From Dipteris shenzhenensis (taxonomy: Eukaryota; Polypodiophyta; Polypodiopsida; Gleicheniales), in the NCBI GenBank assembly GCA_047967505.1, contig CM106539.1: a DNA stretch of 64,000 nucleotides; one strand, given 5' to 3'. This document shows positions 12,023 through 22,129 of the stretch, one piece after another. The notes beneath the pieces are model-generated. The model was not told where the DNA came from. It was given only the letters and a program-made list of their open reading frames with translations, and made no database searches. Made by a program: the position numbers and the translations under genes. How positions within the stretch are numbered: the stretch's first letter is position 1; each line of letters begins with the position of its first letter.

Positions 12023-12497
12023 CTTGTTCGTGGTAAGGAGCTCAAGAAAGCAAACCAAGTTCGCAGTGTCCTGGTAAGAGGACCAGTGTTGCTTTCCTTT
12101 TTCGAGTTTGGGAGCAAATCTCTGCAGGTAGCACAGTCGGAAGTGCAAGAGTGCACTGTCTCAGATTGAGACGCCCTTCGTGGTGTGGCGAGAGGGCATT
12201 ATATGCTGCGGGTGAGGGCAAACCCACTGGTGACTTTATTTTTCTAATTCGAGGTCCTGTTTTTGCTGTGCGACCACTGTTTTGTAGGTCGGTGAAAAGT
12301 TACCGTAAAAATTGCATCGTATGCCTGTGCGCAGAGATATTGGGAGTTGCAGAATCATTGTTATTGCCTATTGATGCAAAATCGTCACTAGGAAGTGACT
12401 GTGTGGTCAAAAACCACTTTCATCAGGTTTGCAGATTTACCCTTGTGAGGCAGAAGCTGTGTTTTTGCAGTGACAAAATATTTTGCAGTGTTCTGTA
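12023..12497 (+). other. A2 5' untranslated leader
   Basis: About 475 bp between PBS and gag start. It is conserved with the other A copies, and no reading frame in it is shared between copies. Confidence 0.7.
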
Positions 12498-13417
12498 ATG
12501 GCGCCCGATTCTCTTTCATAGATTGTCACTGAAAAGCTTGACAAGAACAACTTCCAAGCATGGAAGTTTAGAATGACAAATTTCCTTATGGGAAAAGGCT
12601 ACTGGGAGTTCATTACAGGAAATGAAGAAGAACCAGTTCTTCCTAATGTTCCCAATCAACAGGAAATGCAGGCATTTAAAGGATGGCATGAGAGAGCCAG
12701 AAAAGTTATGTACTGGCTGTCTATCAGTATTTCAGATTCAATGATTGTGCATATTCAGGATGCAAGTACGCCAAAGGTGGCATGGGATACTTTGGCTAAA
12801 ATGTACAGCACAAATACACAGGCCAGGAAAATGTAGCTCAAGCAGGAGCTGCACAATGTGTGCAGAGAGAAAATATGAGCATCAATGACTACCACATGAA
12901 GGTGAAGAAAATTGCGGATGCACTCGCTTCCACTGGGTCACCAGTGGATGATGACGATTTAGTTTCTGTGACCTTGAATGGTCTAGGAAAGGATTATGCA
13001 CAGTTCCGGACATCCATTGCCGTCCGTGAAAAATTTCCTGATTTTGAGGAGTTGATTGCTCTTCTAATTTCTGAAGAGTAGAGAAATGGTGGTGCATCTT
13101 CTTCAGGAGGAACTTCAAAAGAAACAGTCTTCTCCTCAAATGCTGGAAGGGGTAGAGGCAGAGGTAGAGGAGGTGGTAGAAATCAAAATATGCAGCAAAC
13201 TCAAGAAAACCAGTCCTATGCAGGAGGACGTGGGAACTCTAGAGGCAGGGGGAGCCAAAGAGGTCGTGGTGGATGGCAGAGAGGCCAAAATGCAAACAGC
13301 AATGTTGAATGCTACTACTATGTTAAAATGGGGCATATGGCTAAAGACTGCTACAAAAAGCAGAATGACATTATGAATGGAAAATTGCAGCAAGGCAATT
13401 ATGCATCCTCTAGTAGA
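12498..13417 (+). pseudogene. A2 gag (stops, one frameshift, knuckle Cys lost)
   Basis: Start ATG at 12498 (MAPDSLS), aligned with the start of A1. In-frame TAG occurs at codon 8, after TQARKM, after LLISEE and after ASSSR. A 2-base insertion near 12860 shifts the frame. The fold is copia gag (WKFRMTNFLMGKGYWEF, then GLGKDYAQFRTSI), followed by an RG-rich segment and a zinc knuckle that reads CYYYVKMGHMAKDC. The second cysteine has become tyrosine, so zinc binding is probably lost. A1 and A3 retain CYYCGK. This gag cannot be translated whole. Confidence 0.88.
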
Positions 13418-13441
13418 TAGGGTGATGACAGAAATGAGCAT

Positions 13442-14779
13442 TTGTTTATGGTACAACATATGACAAATTCTGTGACAAGTGCAGAAGAAAGCAATGATGT
13501 GTGGTATGTTGACTCAGGTGCGTCAAACCACATGACAGGTCATGCTGAATGGATGCAGGATGCAAGGAAAATGGAAAAACCAGAATTTGTGGAGGCTGGT
13601 GATGATACTGCACATCCTATTGTGCAGATTGGCAAAATTCCTTTGTCTATGCAGGATGGGAAAAAGAAATACTTGTCTAATGTATTTCATGTCCCGAACA
13701 TCACCAAGAACCTGGTTTCTGTTGGTCAAATGGTTGAGCAGGGCTTGCAGGTCAGATTCAATCCTCATGGATGCTTTGTTGAGGATATGAAAAATAATGG
13801 TCGCTTGATAGCAAGAGGAAAGAAGAAGGGCAGGATGTTTACACTGGATGCGGACATGCCTGAATTGAGTGCAGCAATTTTTGCACATGGGACCGGTGTA
13901 GTTGCAGATATTGATATTTGGCATAAACGCATTGGTCATGTTAATGTACAACGACTTAAATCAATGCATGCCCAAAATATTGTTGCAGGACTGCCTAAAT
14001 TCAAGGTTGCAGAAATGCATAAGGTGTGTGAATCCTGTCAATTTGGAAAACAGGCAAGGAAACCATTTCCTAAGCATGTTCAAGAGAGTAAGAAGCCATT
14101 GGAATTAATCCACTCTGATGTGTGGACTACTAAAGCTGCATCTATTGGAGGCTGTCATTACTTTGTCACCTTTATTGATGACTACAGCAGAAAAGTTTGG
14201 GTGTATTTTATGAAAAAGAAAAGTGAAGTGTTTGGGCACTTCAAAGTTTTTAAAGCTATGGTTGAAAAAGAAACAGGCTTGCAAATAAAATGCCTAAGGT
14301 CAGATGGAGGGGGAGAGTACCTCTCAAATGAATTTGCAAGGTTCCTGCAGGAGCATGGCATAAAGCAACAATATTCATGTAGTCATACTCCACAGCAAAA
14401 TGGACTTGCAGAAAGGAAAAACAGGCATATTGGAGAGGTATCTCGTGCCAATGAAAAAGACCTGCCAAATTTTTATTGGGCTAAAGTAGTTGCTACAGCA
14501 GTTTACATAATGAACAGGACTCCCACTGCAGCAATACATGGCATGACGCTAGAGGAGATGTATATTGGTAGGAAACCAGATATTTCCCATTTGAAAATTT
14601 TTGGTTGCATTGCCTATGTTCATGTGCCAGATGAATTGAGGTCCAAGTTGGATCCAAAAGCTGAGAAGTGCATCTTTATTGGTTATTCTCTGCAGCAGAA
14701 AGAGTATAGATGCTATAACCCTTCTACTCGTAAGTTTACAGTGAGCAGAGATGTTGTTTTTGATGAGATGAGCAGCTAG
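13442..14779 (+). CDS. A2 pol, first part: protease and integrase (445 aa)
   Basis: An uninterrupted 445-codon frame. Aspartic protease motif DSGAS at residues 24-28. GAG-pre-integrase zinc finger with His161, His166, Cys196 and Cys199. Integrase core with Asp226 (HSDVW), Asp288 (RSDGGGEY) and Glu324 (AERKNR), an exact DD35E spacing. The C-terminal KLDPKAEKCIFIGYS motif is typical of copia integrases. It would cleave the polyprotein and insert element cDNA. Upstream the frame joins gag after a TAG. It ends at TAG after DEMSS, where A1 has a Trp codon. All catalytic residues are present, but the native start is lost with gag. Confidence 0.9.
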   Translation: MFMVQHMTNSVTSAEESNDVWYVDSGASNHMTGHAEWMQDARKMEKPEFVEAGDDTAHPIVQIGKIPLSMQDGKKKYLSNVFHVPNITKNLVSVGQMVEQGLQVRFNPHGCFVEDMKNNGRLIARGKKKGRMFTLDADMPELSAAIFAHGTGVVADIDIWHKRIGHVNVQRLKSMHAQNIVAGLPKFKVAEMHKVCESCQFGKQARKPFPKHVQESKKPLELIHSDVWTTKAASIGGCHYFVTFIDDYSRKVWVYFMKKKSEVFGHFKVFKAMVEKETGLQIKCLRSDGGGEYLSNEFARFLQEHGIKQQYSCSHTPQQNGLAERKNRHIGEVSRANEKDLPNFYWAKVVATAVYIMNRTPTAAIHGMTLEEMYIGRKPDISHLKIFGCIAYVHVPDELRSKLDPKAEKCIFIGYSLQQKEYRCYNPSTRKFTVSRDVVFDEMSS

Positions 14780-14794
14780 TATAAACCAGTAAAT

Positions 14795-16777
14795 GTGATG
14801 ATTGATGTAGATGCACAAAATGGTAATGCTGCACAGAATTCACAGCAGCAATCACAAAATATCAGTGGACTTGCAGTGTCCTCTAGCAGTGGTTCACATA
14901 CCTCGCCATGGATAGGTAGATTGAGATCAGGAGAATCTCCTCAAAGCAATACAGATAGTGGTACGCAGGTATCACGAAAAGGAAAAGAGAAGGTAGATCA
15001 GCCCATGTTTGATGTGAATGTAGGTCACTCTTATGTGGATGGTGAATCCAGTGGCTCAGAACAGAGCATTGATGATGAGTTGGGTATTCCTTCTGTTGTT
15101 ACACCTGGAGTAAGGAAGACCAGGGATGTTTTGAGAGTGCCTGGAAGTGAGCCTATTTTGCGTAGGTCTACCAGAGGTAGGTATCCTATGGATAGGCTGA
15201 AATATGATGGATTTATAGCCATTCACTATGCCTATATGGTCAAAGTGATACAGGAACCAGAACCCATTTCTTTTGAGCAAGCCATGGGAAAAGAAAAATG
15301 GGAGAAAGCCATGGATGAAGAAATGGATGCCTTGGATGCAAATGCAACATGGGAATTCGTGCCTTTGCCTAAAGACAAGAATGCAATTGGCTGTAAATGG
15401 GTTTATAAGGTGAAGCACAATGCAGATGGTTCTGTGAACAGATACAAGGCAAGATTAGTTGTCAAGGGGTATGCACAGACATATGGCATTGATTATAAAG
15501 AAACATTCAGCCCAGTTGCAAGGATGGCGACTGTAAGAGCAGTCATTGCTATGGCTGCATCAAAGGGATGGTCTTTACATCAGATGGATGTAAAGAATGC
15601 CTTCTTGCATGGTGATTTGCAAGAAGAGGTCTATATGGAGCAGCCACCAGGTTATGTGCATGCTGTTCATCCTGAGTTTGTTTGTAGGTTGAAGAAAGCC
15701 TTGTATGGCTTGAAGCAAGCACCTAGAGCATGGTCTGACAAGATAGGACAATATCTTGTTACTATTGGTTTTCAGATTTCCAAGGCAGATTTCTTACTCT
15801 ATGTGAGAAAAACAGAGAAAGGTATTATGCTGCTTGTCATTTATGTTGATGATTTGATCATCACAGGTAATAGTGATGAAGACATCCTTCATGTGAAAAT
15901 GCTATTGAAGCAGAAGTTTGAGATGAAGGATTTGGGAGAGCTGCATTATTTCTTGGGCATTGAGGTGATTAGATCACCAAGTGGGATACAGCTCTTGCAG
16001 AGGCAGTATGGACTGGACATGCTGTCCAAATATGGGATGACAGGCTGTAAGCCTATTTCAGTTCCTTTGGAGCAGAATGTGAAGCTGAGCGCAGATGCAG
16101 GTGAGCTTTTGGAAAACCCTACTATGTATAGACACATAGTAGGAAGTTTGATTTACATGACTATTACCAGGCCAGATTTGAGCTATGCTGTTGGGTTGGT
16201 AAGTCAGTTTATGCAGGCTCCAAGGAAACCGCATTTGGATGCAGCTAGATGCATACTCAGGTATATGAAGTCCACATTGCAGTATGGACTATTCTATGAG
16301 GCTGGGGTTCAGATACAGTTGCATGGATACACTGATTCTGATTGGGTTGGTAGTATTTCTGATAGACGATCTACCAGTGGATATGTGTTCTCTTTTGGGA
16401 GTGCTGCAGTCACTTGGAGCAGCAAGAAACAGCCTACAGTTGCCTTGTCAAGCACAGAGGCTGAGTACAGGGGTGCAGCAATGGCTGCATGTGAGGTGGC
16501 TTGGTTGCATAAGCTACTCTATGATATGCATCAGTCTACAGATGGGCCAGTTGTCATTTATTGTGACAACATGAGCAGTATACACTTGGCAAATAACCCA
16601 CTCTATCATGCTAGAACAAAGCACATTGAGGTGCATTATCACTATGTGCGGGAGAAGGTTTTACTAGGTCTTATTGATCTAGTTTATGTCAGCACAGAGG
16701 ATCAGATAGCTGACATATTCACGAAGGCATTGGGTTTAGAGAAGCTGCGCAAGTTCAGAGACCTGCTTGGTGTGTAG
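14795..16777 (+). CDS. A2 pol, second part: reverse transcriptase and RNase H (660 aa)
   Basis: Same frame as the preceding 445 codons, separated by one TAG. The first ~150 residues are the variable linker (DSGTQVSRKGKEKVDQPM). RT follows, with the palm Asp at 265 (QMDVKNAFLHGD), GLKQAPRAW near 306, and the catalytic YVDD at 350-353. RNase H has Asp514 and Asp516 (YTDSDW), Glu555 and Glu557 (STEAEY), Asp591 (CDNMSS) and Asp640. It ends RDLLGV-stop at 16777, directly before the polypurine tract. All active-site residues are intact. This is the most complete RT in the window and the best probe for the family. Confidence 0.92.
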   Translation: MMIDVDAQNGNAAQNSQQQSQNISGLAVSSSSGSHTSPWIGRLRSGESPQSNTDSGTQVSRKGKEKVDQPMFDVNVGHSYVDGESSGSEQSIDDELGIPSVVTPGVRKTRDVLRVPGSEPILRRSTRGRYPMDRLKYDGFIAIHYAYMVKVIQEPEPISFEQAMGKEKWEKAMDEEMDALDANATWEFVPLPKDKNAIGCKWVYKVKHNADGSVNRYKARLVVKGYAQTYGIDYKETFSPVARMATVRAVIAMAASKGWSLHQMDVKNAFLHGDLQEEVYMEQPPGYVHAVHPEFVCRLKKALYGLKQAPRAWSDKIGQYLVTIGFQISKADFLLYVRKTEKGIMLLVIYVDDLIITGNSDEDILHVKMLLKQKFEMKDLGELHYFLGIEVIRSPSGIQLLQRQYGLDMLSKYGMTGCKPISVPLEQNVKLSADAGELLENPTMYRHIVGSLIYMTITRPDLSYAVGLVSQFMQAPRKPHLDAARCILRYMKSTLQYGLFYEAGVQIQLHGYTDSDWVGSISDRRSTSGYVFSFGSAAVTWSSKKQPTVALSSTEAEYRGAAMAACEVAWLHKLLYDMHQSTDGPVVIYCDNMSSIHLANNPLYHARTKHIEVHYHYVREKVLLGLIDLVYVSTEDQIADIFTKALGLEKLRKFRDLLGV

Positions 16778-16783
16778 GAATTG

Positions 16784-16803
16784 GGATTGAGCTCGAGGGG
16801 GAG
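16784..16803 (+). other. A2 polypurine tract
   Basis: The GAGGGGGAG run immediately precedes the 3' LTR and is the primer for plus-strand synthesis. Confidence 0.8.
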
Positions 16804-17147
16804 TGTTGAGATATCAAGCTCCAATATGCCAGGGTGACCGTTGTGCATTTATGTCACCGATTGTTAGCTACAGATGCGGTTGGTACACCGCCCACAAATA
16901 ATAGCTGGATGACAGCTATCCTTATCTACACTAGTTCATGGCTTAGTTAGTATGCCACCTTAGTTAGTTGAGTTTGGTTTGAGACCCACATATAGGGTTC
17001 TTCTATTTCTTTGTACTAGAGTTTTTTTGGCTTTCACAACTAAGAAGAGGAAAACTGTTTCAGCCTCCACCTTTGTGTGTATTCCCCCATTGTGCTTGTG
17101 AGAAAGCCTCAAGTGAGAATCCTTCCCTCTCTCCCACTATCTTCACA
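16804..17147 (+). repeat. 3' LTR of A2
   Basis: A 344 bp LTR, TGTTGAG to CTTCACA, followed by TTTCA at 17148-17152, identical to the bases before the 5' LTR. Confidence 0.93.
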
Positions 17148-19240
17148 TTTCATTCATGTCAGAGTTCTACAATTGTCGTTTCACCTGAATTGTGATCTTT
17201 GGCCAAGGTATCTTTATTAAGGCTTTCGGGCCCTTCTTGCATGCCAAATATCCTAGTTATCATCCTAGGGATATTTCAGGGAAACCAGGAGGATTTCAAA
17301 TAGCCTTAGATCCCTGTTTTATGTAGGCCATAGTGTAGCATGCAGAGCCCTACATGAATTATAATTTGGCCAAATGTAGGTAACTCCTTGACTCAGAATT
17401 TCTAAATGGCCATGGAACCATAATCAATTGATGCTGATGCCAATGTTCATTGACAACCATACATAAGTCTTTAATAATTTTGGGACCGCGCACTCCATTC
17501 ATGCTAGAGATTCGACTTAGATTGAAATCTGGCTGAGGTTTCTTAAGCAAGGTTTTTGGGACGTTGTTGCACCCAAAACGTCCTAGCATTTATCGGTGAC
17601 ATCATAGAGGGTAAACAAGACCTTTCTAAAAAGCTATGGGGTAGCATTGCATTCATGCTAGAGTTCTACAATTTTGGTTTCACTTGAATTAATCTCTGCT
17701 GGCCAAGGTACATTTATCAAGGCTTTCGGGCGCTTCTTGCATGCCAAATATCCCAACCATCATCCTAGGGGTATTTCAGGGAAGCAAAGGCTTTGCAAAT
17801 AGCCTCAGATCCCTGCTTTATGTAGGCCAGAGTGTAGCATGTAGAGCCCTACATCAATTAAAATATGGAAAAACTCAAGTTATTTCTAAATGGCTCTCTA
17901 AATGGCCATGGAACCACAATCAATTGATGTTGATGACAATATTCATTGAGACCCATACATGAGTCTCTAAAAAGTTATGGGACCTCACTCTATTCATGTC
18001 AAATATTTGACTTAGATTGCAATTTGGCATAGGTATCTAGAGCAATGGTTTTGGGACGTTGTTGCACCCAAAACATCTTGACATTCATCTGTGAAGTTAT
18101 CAAGAGCAAGCACAGACCTTTCTAAAAAGCTATGGGGTAGCAACTGATTCATGCTATAGTCTAATTAGCTCGAGAGCCCTATTTTATGTACATTAGAGTT
18201 CAACATGCATAGCACTATATGAATTATAATATGGCCAAACTCAGGTGACTCCTTGACTCAGGCTCTCTAAATGACCATGGAACCCCAATTAGTTGATGTT
18301 GATGCCTATGTTCATTGACACCCATACATGGGTCTCTAAATAGTTATGGGACTACACTTGATTCATGCTAGAGATCTGACTTAGAGAGAAATCTGGCTGA
18401 GGTTTCTTAAGCAAGGGTTTTGGGACGTTGTACACAAAACATCCTGAGATTCATCCTCGGTGCAACAGAGAGGGAAAACATGGACCTTTCCAAAAAACTA
18501 TGGGGTAGCACTTCATTCATGCCAGAGTTTTATAATTTTGGTTGTACCTGAATTAATCTCTGGCCAAGGTACCTTTATCAAGGCTTTTGGGCCCTTCTTG
18601 CATGCCAAATATCCCAGCTATCATTCTAGGGTTATTTTTGGGAAACCAGGAGGCTTTCCAAATAGCCTCAGAGCCTTGTTTTATGTAGGCATGTAGACCC
18701 TACATGAATTAAAATATGATCAAACTCAGGGGATTTCTTAGCTCAGACTCTCTAAATGGCCATGGAACCATAATCAATTGATGTTGAGTTCATTGACACC
18801 CATACATGGGGCCTAAATAGTTATGGGATTGCACTCTATTCATGTCAGAGATCCACCTAGATTGAATTTGGCATAGGTATCTTGAGCAAGGGCTTTGGGG
18901 TGTTGTTGCACCCAAAACATCTTGACATTCATCCATGAATTTATCAAGGGCAAACAAAGCCCTTTCTAAAAAGCTATGGGGTAGCAATTCCTTCATGCTA
19001 GAGTCTAATTAGCCCTAGAGTCCTATTTAATGTAGGCCAGAGTTCAACATGCATAGCCCTATATGAATTATAATATGGCCAAACTCAAGTAATTTCTTGA
19101 CTCATTTTCTCTAAATGGCCATGGAACCACAATCAATTGATGTTTATTCCAATGTTCATTGACACCCTTACATGGGTCTATAAATAGTTATTGGACCATG
19201 CTTGATTCATGTCAGAGACCCGACTTAGATTACAATCTTG

Positions 19241-21560
19241 CTAGTTTAGAACAATGTAAGCTTATTCATTTCCATTTGATAAACATTGAATCAAGTCAAA
19301 CTTGTATATTTTCAGGTATCTAATAGATATATATATGAGATTGCAGAGTTTAACTGAAGCACGTGAAGTATTTAACAAATTTACCATGAATGCGATGTAG
19401 TAGGGTTGGTAAAAAGGGATGTAGTAGTGTGAAAGTTGCATGGCAAGGAAGTCTTTGATGAAACATCGAATGGGATGTGGTCTCTTAGAATGCAATAGGA
19501 TGGAATTAATCCCCATGAGGCCATTTTTATCATTGTTTTAAGAGCATGTTTAAGCTTGGTAGCTGTTACTACATGAAACTATCACATGGATTGTTAAGCT
19601 AGAGCACAATCAATCAATTTAGGACAAGCATTTATATTAAACCATATAAAAAATCAATCATGAATGCAACATATTTTTCAAACCATGGAACAACACTTAA
19701 AGATTGCACTTATTCATCATTGGACAACATGATGCTTGATACTTAAGTTAAAATGGAACAACAACTTAATTATGATATCATGAAAAAGAATAACTAATAA
19801 TACATATTTTTTATAGATTGTATATTTGAGGGCAAGGCTTTTCCCTGGTCCATTAAGAACATATTTTTTGAATATCTATCTAAAATAGTAGCCCATACAT
19901 TGAACCAAAGTCTCATACATATGATAACAATCATGCAAATTTTATTTGCTTCCTTATTTCTTTGACATGGAGAAGCTGATTGTTATGAGTCAATATAATG
20001 CACAACTAAGTCCTAGATCCATAATGCCAAGAGATGGGGTGTTAAACCATGATCATAAGTGCATCTAGATGTTCAGTGTAATGATCTAGTAGAACAACAG
20101 ATCTCCATTGACAATAACAGTTGAAACAGATATTAGATTTAGAAAAATATATATAAACTTATAGCAAGAAACCTACCTAAAATACTTAAATTGCTGTGAT
20201 AAAGTTATAGACATTTGATACCACTTAGATGGAATTTGAAGAATCCCATGTTCACGTAAAAAGTTTTTGTAGATGTTGTGCGAGGTGTATGAAATATGAT
20301 GCAGACCCAAAAACCTCGCTTCATGTACCGCATCTTGAGTTCAGTTGGACATGAGCATGTACATGGAACTCTGACAAATACCACTTAATCAAGAAGACAA
20401 ACAAACATGCTTTCCCTTTTTAGAAGAGCACTCATGATTTCTTTAGTCACGTTTGCATCTCATCCACTATTTTCAAGAACTATAAGCATATGAATTAAGT
20501 ATTATCTCTATAAAAGGGAGAATTTATGTAGCAACAAAAAAAATGCCATAAAATGTCATACATTCAATTTTTCATTACTCCAATGCATGAAAATCGCCAT
20601 ATGCTCGATTACAGTCATAACAAGGCTTGCAAAATGGTGAAATTACATAGCCATAAGACATACAAGAGTACTTCACACCCATGCTATAAGATTTAGTAGG
20701 GTCATGATTTGGATCTACACACTTAACCATGCTTTGGATTCTCTTACCAAAGTTGGTGCATCTCCTTTTTGCACTATATTAGAGAATTTGGGAAAATCCC
20801 AATTCCCACGAAATAGAATATAGTCACTTTAAAAGTAAAATTTGATGTTTTTTATTGAAACATTAGCTCCATTGAGGACCCGAGATTCAATTATGTTGGG
20901 GAAGACTAGACCATGCACAATACTTTCCCAATTCCTAAAACCCAAGCAACAAGCTTCCGTATGTTGCTATGGCAAAAGGCCTTAATAGATGTGAACATGG
21001 CCCCATGGCCAAAACATTTGTTGATTTGCTAGTGAAAGAAAGATGTTTTTTGTTTCATATGCATCGAAACCACAAACAAAAGCCAATTTATAGATGTTGC
21101 ATTAGGAAGATTCATTGCAGTAAATTAAATTACAGTATTGATATATGCAATAGGATTGTTATAGAGCTTTGACATCCATCATATAAATGTGGTGTTCAAA
21201 AACAAAATTAAACTTGCATACAGCTGTTAATTTTTATTTGGTATATTAGATGTATCAAATTAATGCCAAATGCATATGTTTCTATGTCAATAAATTGTAG
21301 TATTGACACATGCAATAGGTTTATTGGTAGAACTTTGACATCCATCATATAAATGTGGTGTTTAAAAACACTGTTCCATCACAATAGATCTCGTGAAACT
21401 CTCCATCACAATAGATCTCATGAAACTCAGAGACATGGTCTCGATAAAAACCTTTTTTTAAATTGCTTTCTTGTGCTAAATATAATCAAAACCATTGACA
21501 CATAGCCAATTTTGCAACTAAATTTTGCACCACATCGTTTAACACAATCATTAACAATTC
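19241..21560. other. AT-rich stretch, no gene seen
   Basis: Only short unsupported open frames. Two local repeats are visible. A block with GACATCCATCATATAAATG occurs near 21171 and again near 21338. A 28 bp unit (CCATCACAATAGATCTC) is doubled at about 21377-21435. The right edge may contain the 3' untranslated region of the SET gene. Confidence 0.5.
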
Positions 21561-21564
21561 CATA

Positions 21565-22122
21565 CTAGTATTCATACTCACAAAGTAGCTCATCTCTGAA
21601 GGAGATATCCTTTATGGTTTGCACAGTAATGTAGCCATGGGCACGCAAATCTCCTTGTGACTTTTGAGCCCAAGGTGGTAGCTTAGGGATGTCTACAAAT
21701 ATAACATTTGTTCTTTCTTTATAATACATTGAGCTATTTATATATCCAACAATGTTTCCATACAATACATCTCCCACAATACATTGCACATCTGTCAATG
21801 GCTCAATGAATGGATCTTCAAACATTCCATAAGTCTTCATCCTTGGGAAAAACTTGACGAGAGATCTCCAAGTATCATAATCATACTTTGGACCATTATA
21901 TACCATTAAATCTTGTTTCTTCTTGATGCTCGTATGTACAAAAAGACCATATCCTACCCCCGGTATTGTTGATTTCTTTACTTCATAATGGATGCCATTC
22001 ATTTTGAACACATGCTCAATGGGTATGGGCAATTCATGTTTCCATAAACCATTGGATGCAGGATATAAATTTGTAATAAGATAGCTCTTCAACTTTTTAA
22101 GACAATCTGCAACACCTATCAT
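21565..22122 (-). CDS. SET-domain protein, C-terminal exon(s)
   Basis: A 185-codon frame without stops, ending DELLCEYEY at 21565. Visible SET features in order: a G-x-G start (IPGVGYGLFVHTSI), a YNGPKY block, the GN..INSS..ER.NVIF segment (counterpart of GN..RFINHSC.PN), and the closing I..RDELLCEYEY (counterpart of I..G.EL..DY). The usual NHS reads NSS. SET domains methylate lysines using S-adenosylmethionine. The exon may begin at an AG/GTGTTGCAGATTG acceptor near 22118 rather than at the ATG. The upstream minus-strand sequence is collinear with a JmjC-like region. Whether it is expressed is unknown, and the 5' part of the locus is broken. Confidence 0.65.
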   Translation of the reverse strand: MIGVADCLKKLKSYLITNLYPASNGLWKHELPIPIEHVFKMNGIHYEVKKSTIPGVGYGLFVHTSIKKKQDLMVYNGPKYDYDTWRSLVKFFPRMKTYGMFEDPFIEPLTDVQCIVGDVLYGNIVGYINSSMYYKERTNVIFVDIPKLPPWAQKSQGDLRAHGYITVQTIKDISFRDELLCEYEY

Positions 22123-22129
22123 ATGTTTA

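Larger units (their letters stand above)
11678..17147 (+). mobile_element. Element A2: full-length Ty1/copia, best preserved
   Basis: 5' LTR 11678-12010, PBS 12011-12022, gag from 12498, pol 13442-16777, polypurine tract, 3' LTR 16804-17147. Perfect target duplications TTTCA lie at 11673-11677 and 17148-17152. The pol region is continuous except for one TAG between integrase and RT, while gag has several stops and a frameshift. It is inserted in the tandem array attached to element B. Confidence 0.95.
11540..19240. repeat. Tandem array of 0.37-0.5 kb LTR-like units, split by A2
   Basis: After removing A2 (11678-17147), the landmark GGGACGTTGTTGCACCCAAAA, with small changes, recurs at about 11581, 17558, 18053, 18422 and 18896. 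Spacings are about 507, 495, 369 and 474 bp. Each unit also repeats GCTATGGGGTAGCA, CATGCCAAATATCC, GGCCATGGAACCA and CAATTGATG blocks. The short unit lacks the CATGCCAAATATCC part. The leftmost unit is continuous with the 5' LTR of element B, so the array appears to be tandem copies of that LTR or part of it. There is no coding potential. Confidence 0.7.

Noticed and set aside
13523-13951. Minus-strand 142-codon frame
   Set aside because: Antisense shadow of the intact protease-integrase frame of A2. The same kind of shadow recurs in every A copy.
17150-19240. CRISPR-like array
   Set aside because: Repeat units are hundreds of bases long with no short repeat-spacer structure, and the DNA is plant nuclear.
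20969-21172. Small plus-strand ORF of 67 codons
   Set aside because: No recognisable motif, and it lies in AT-rich sequence full of short chance frames.
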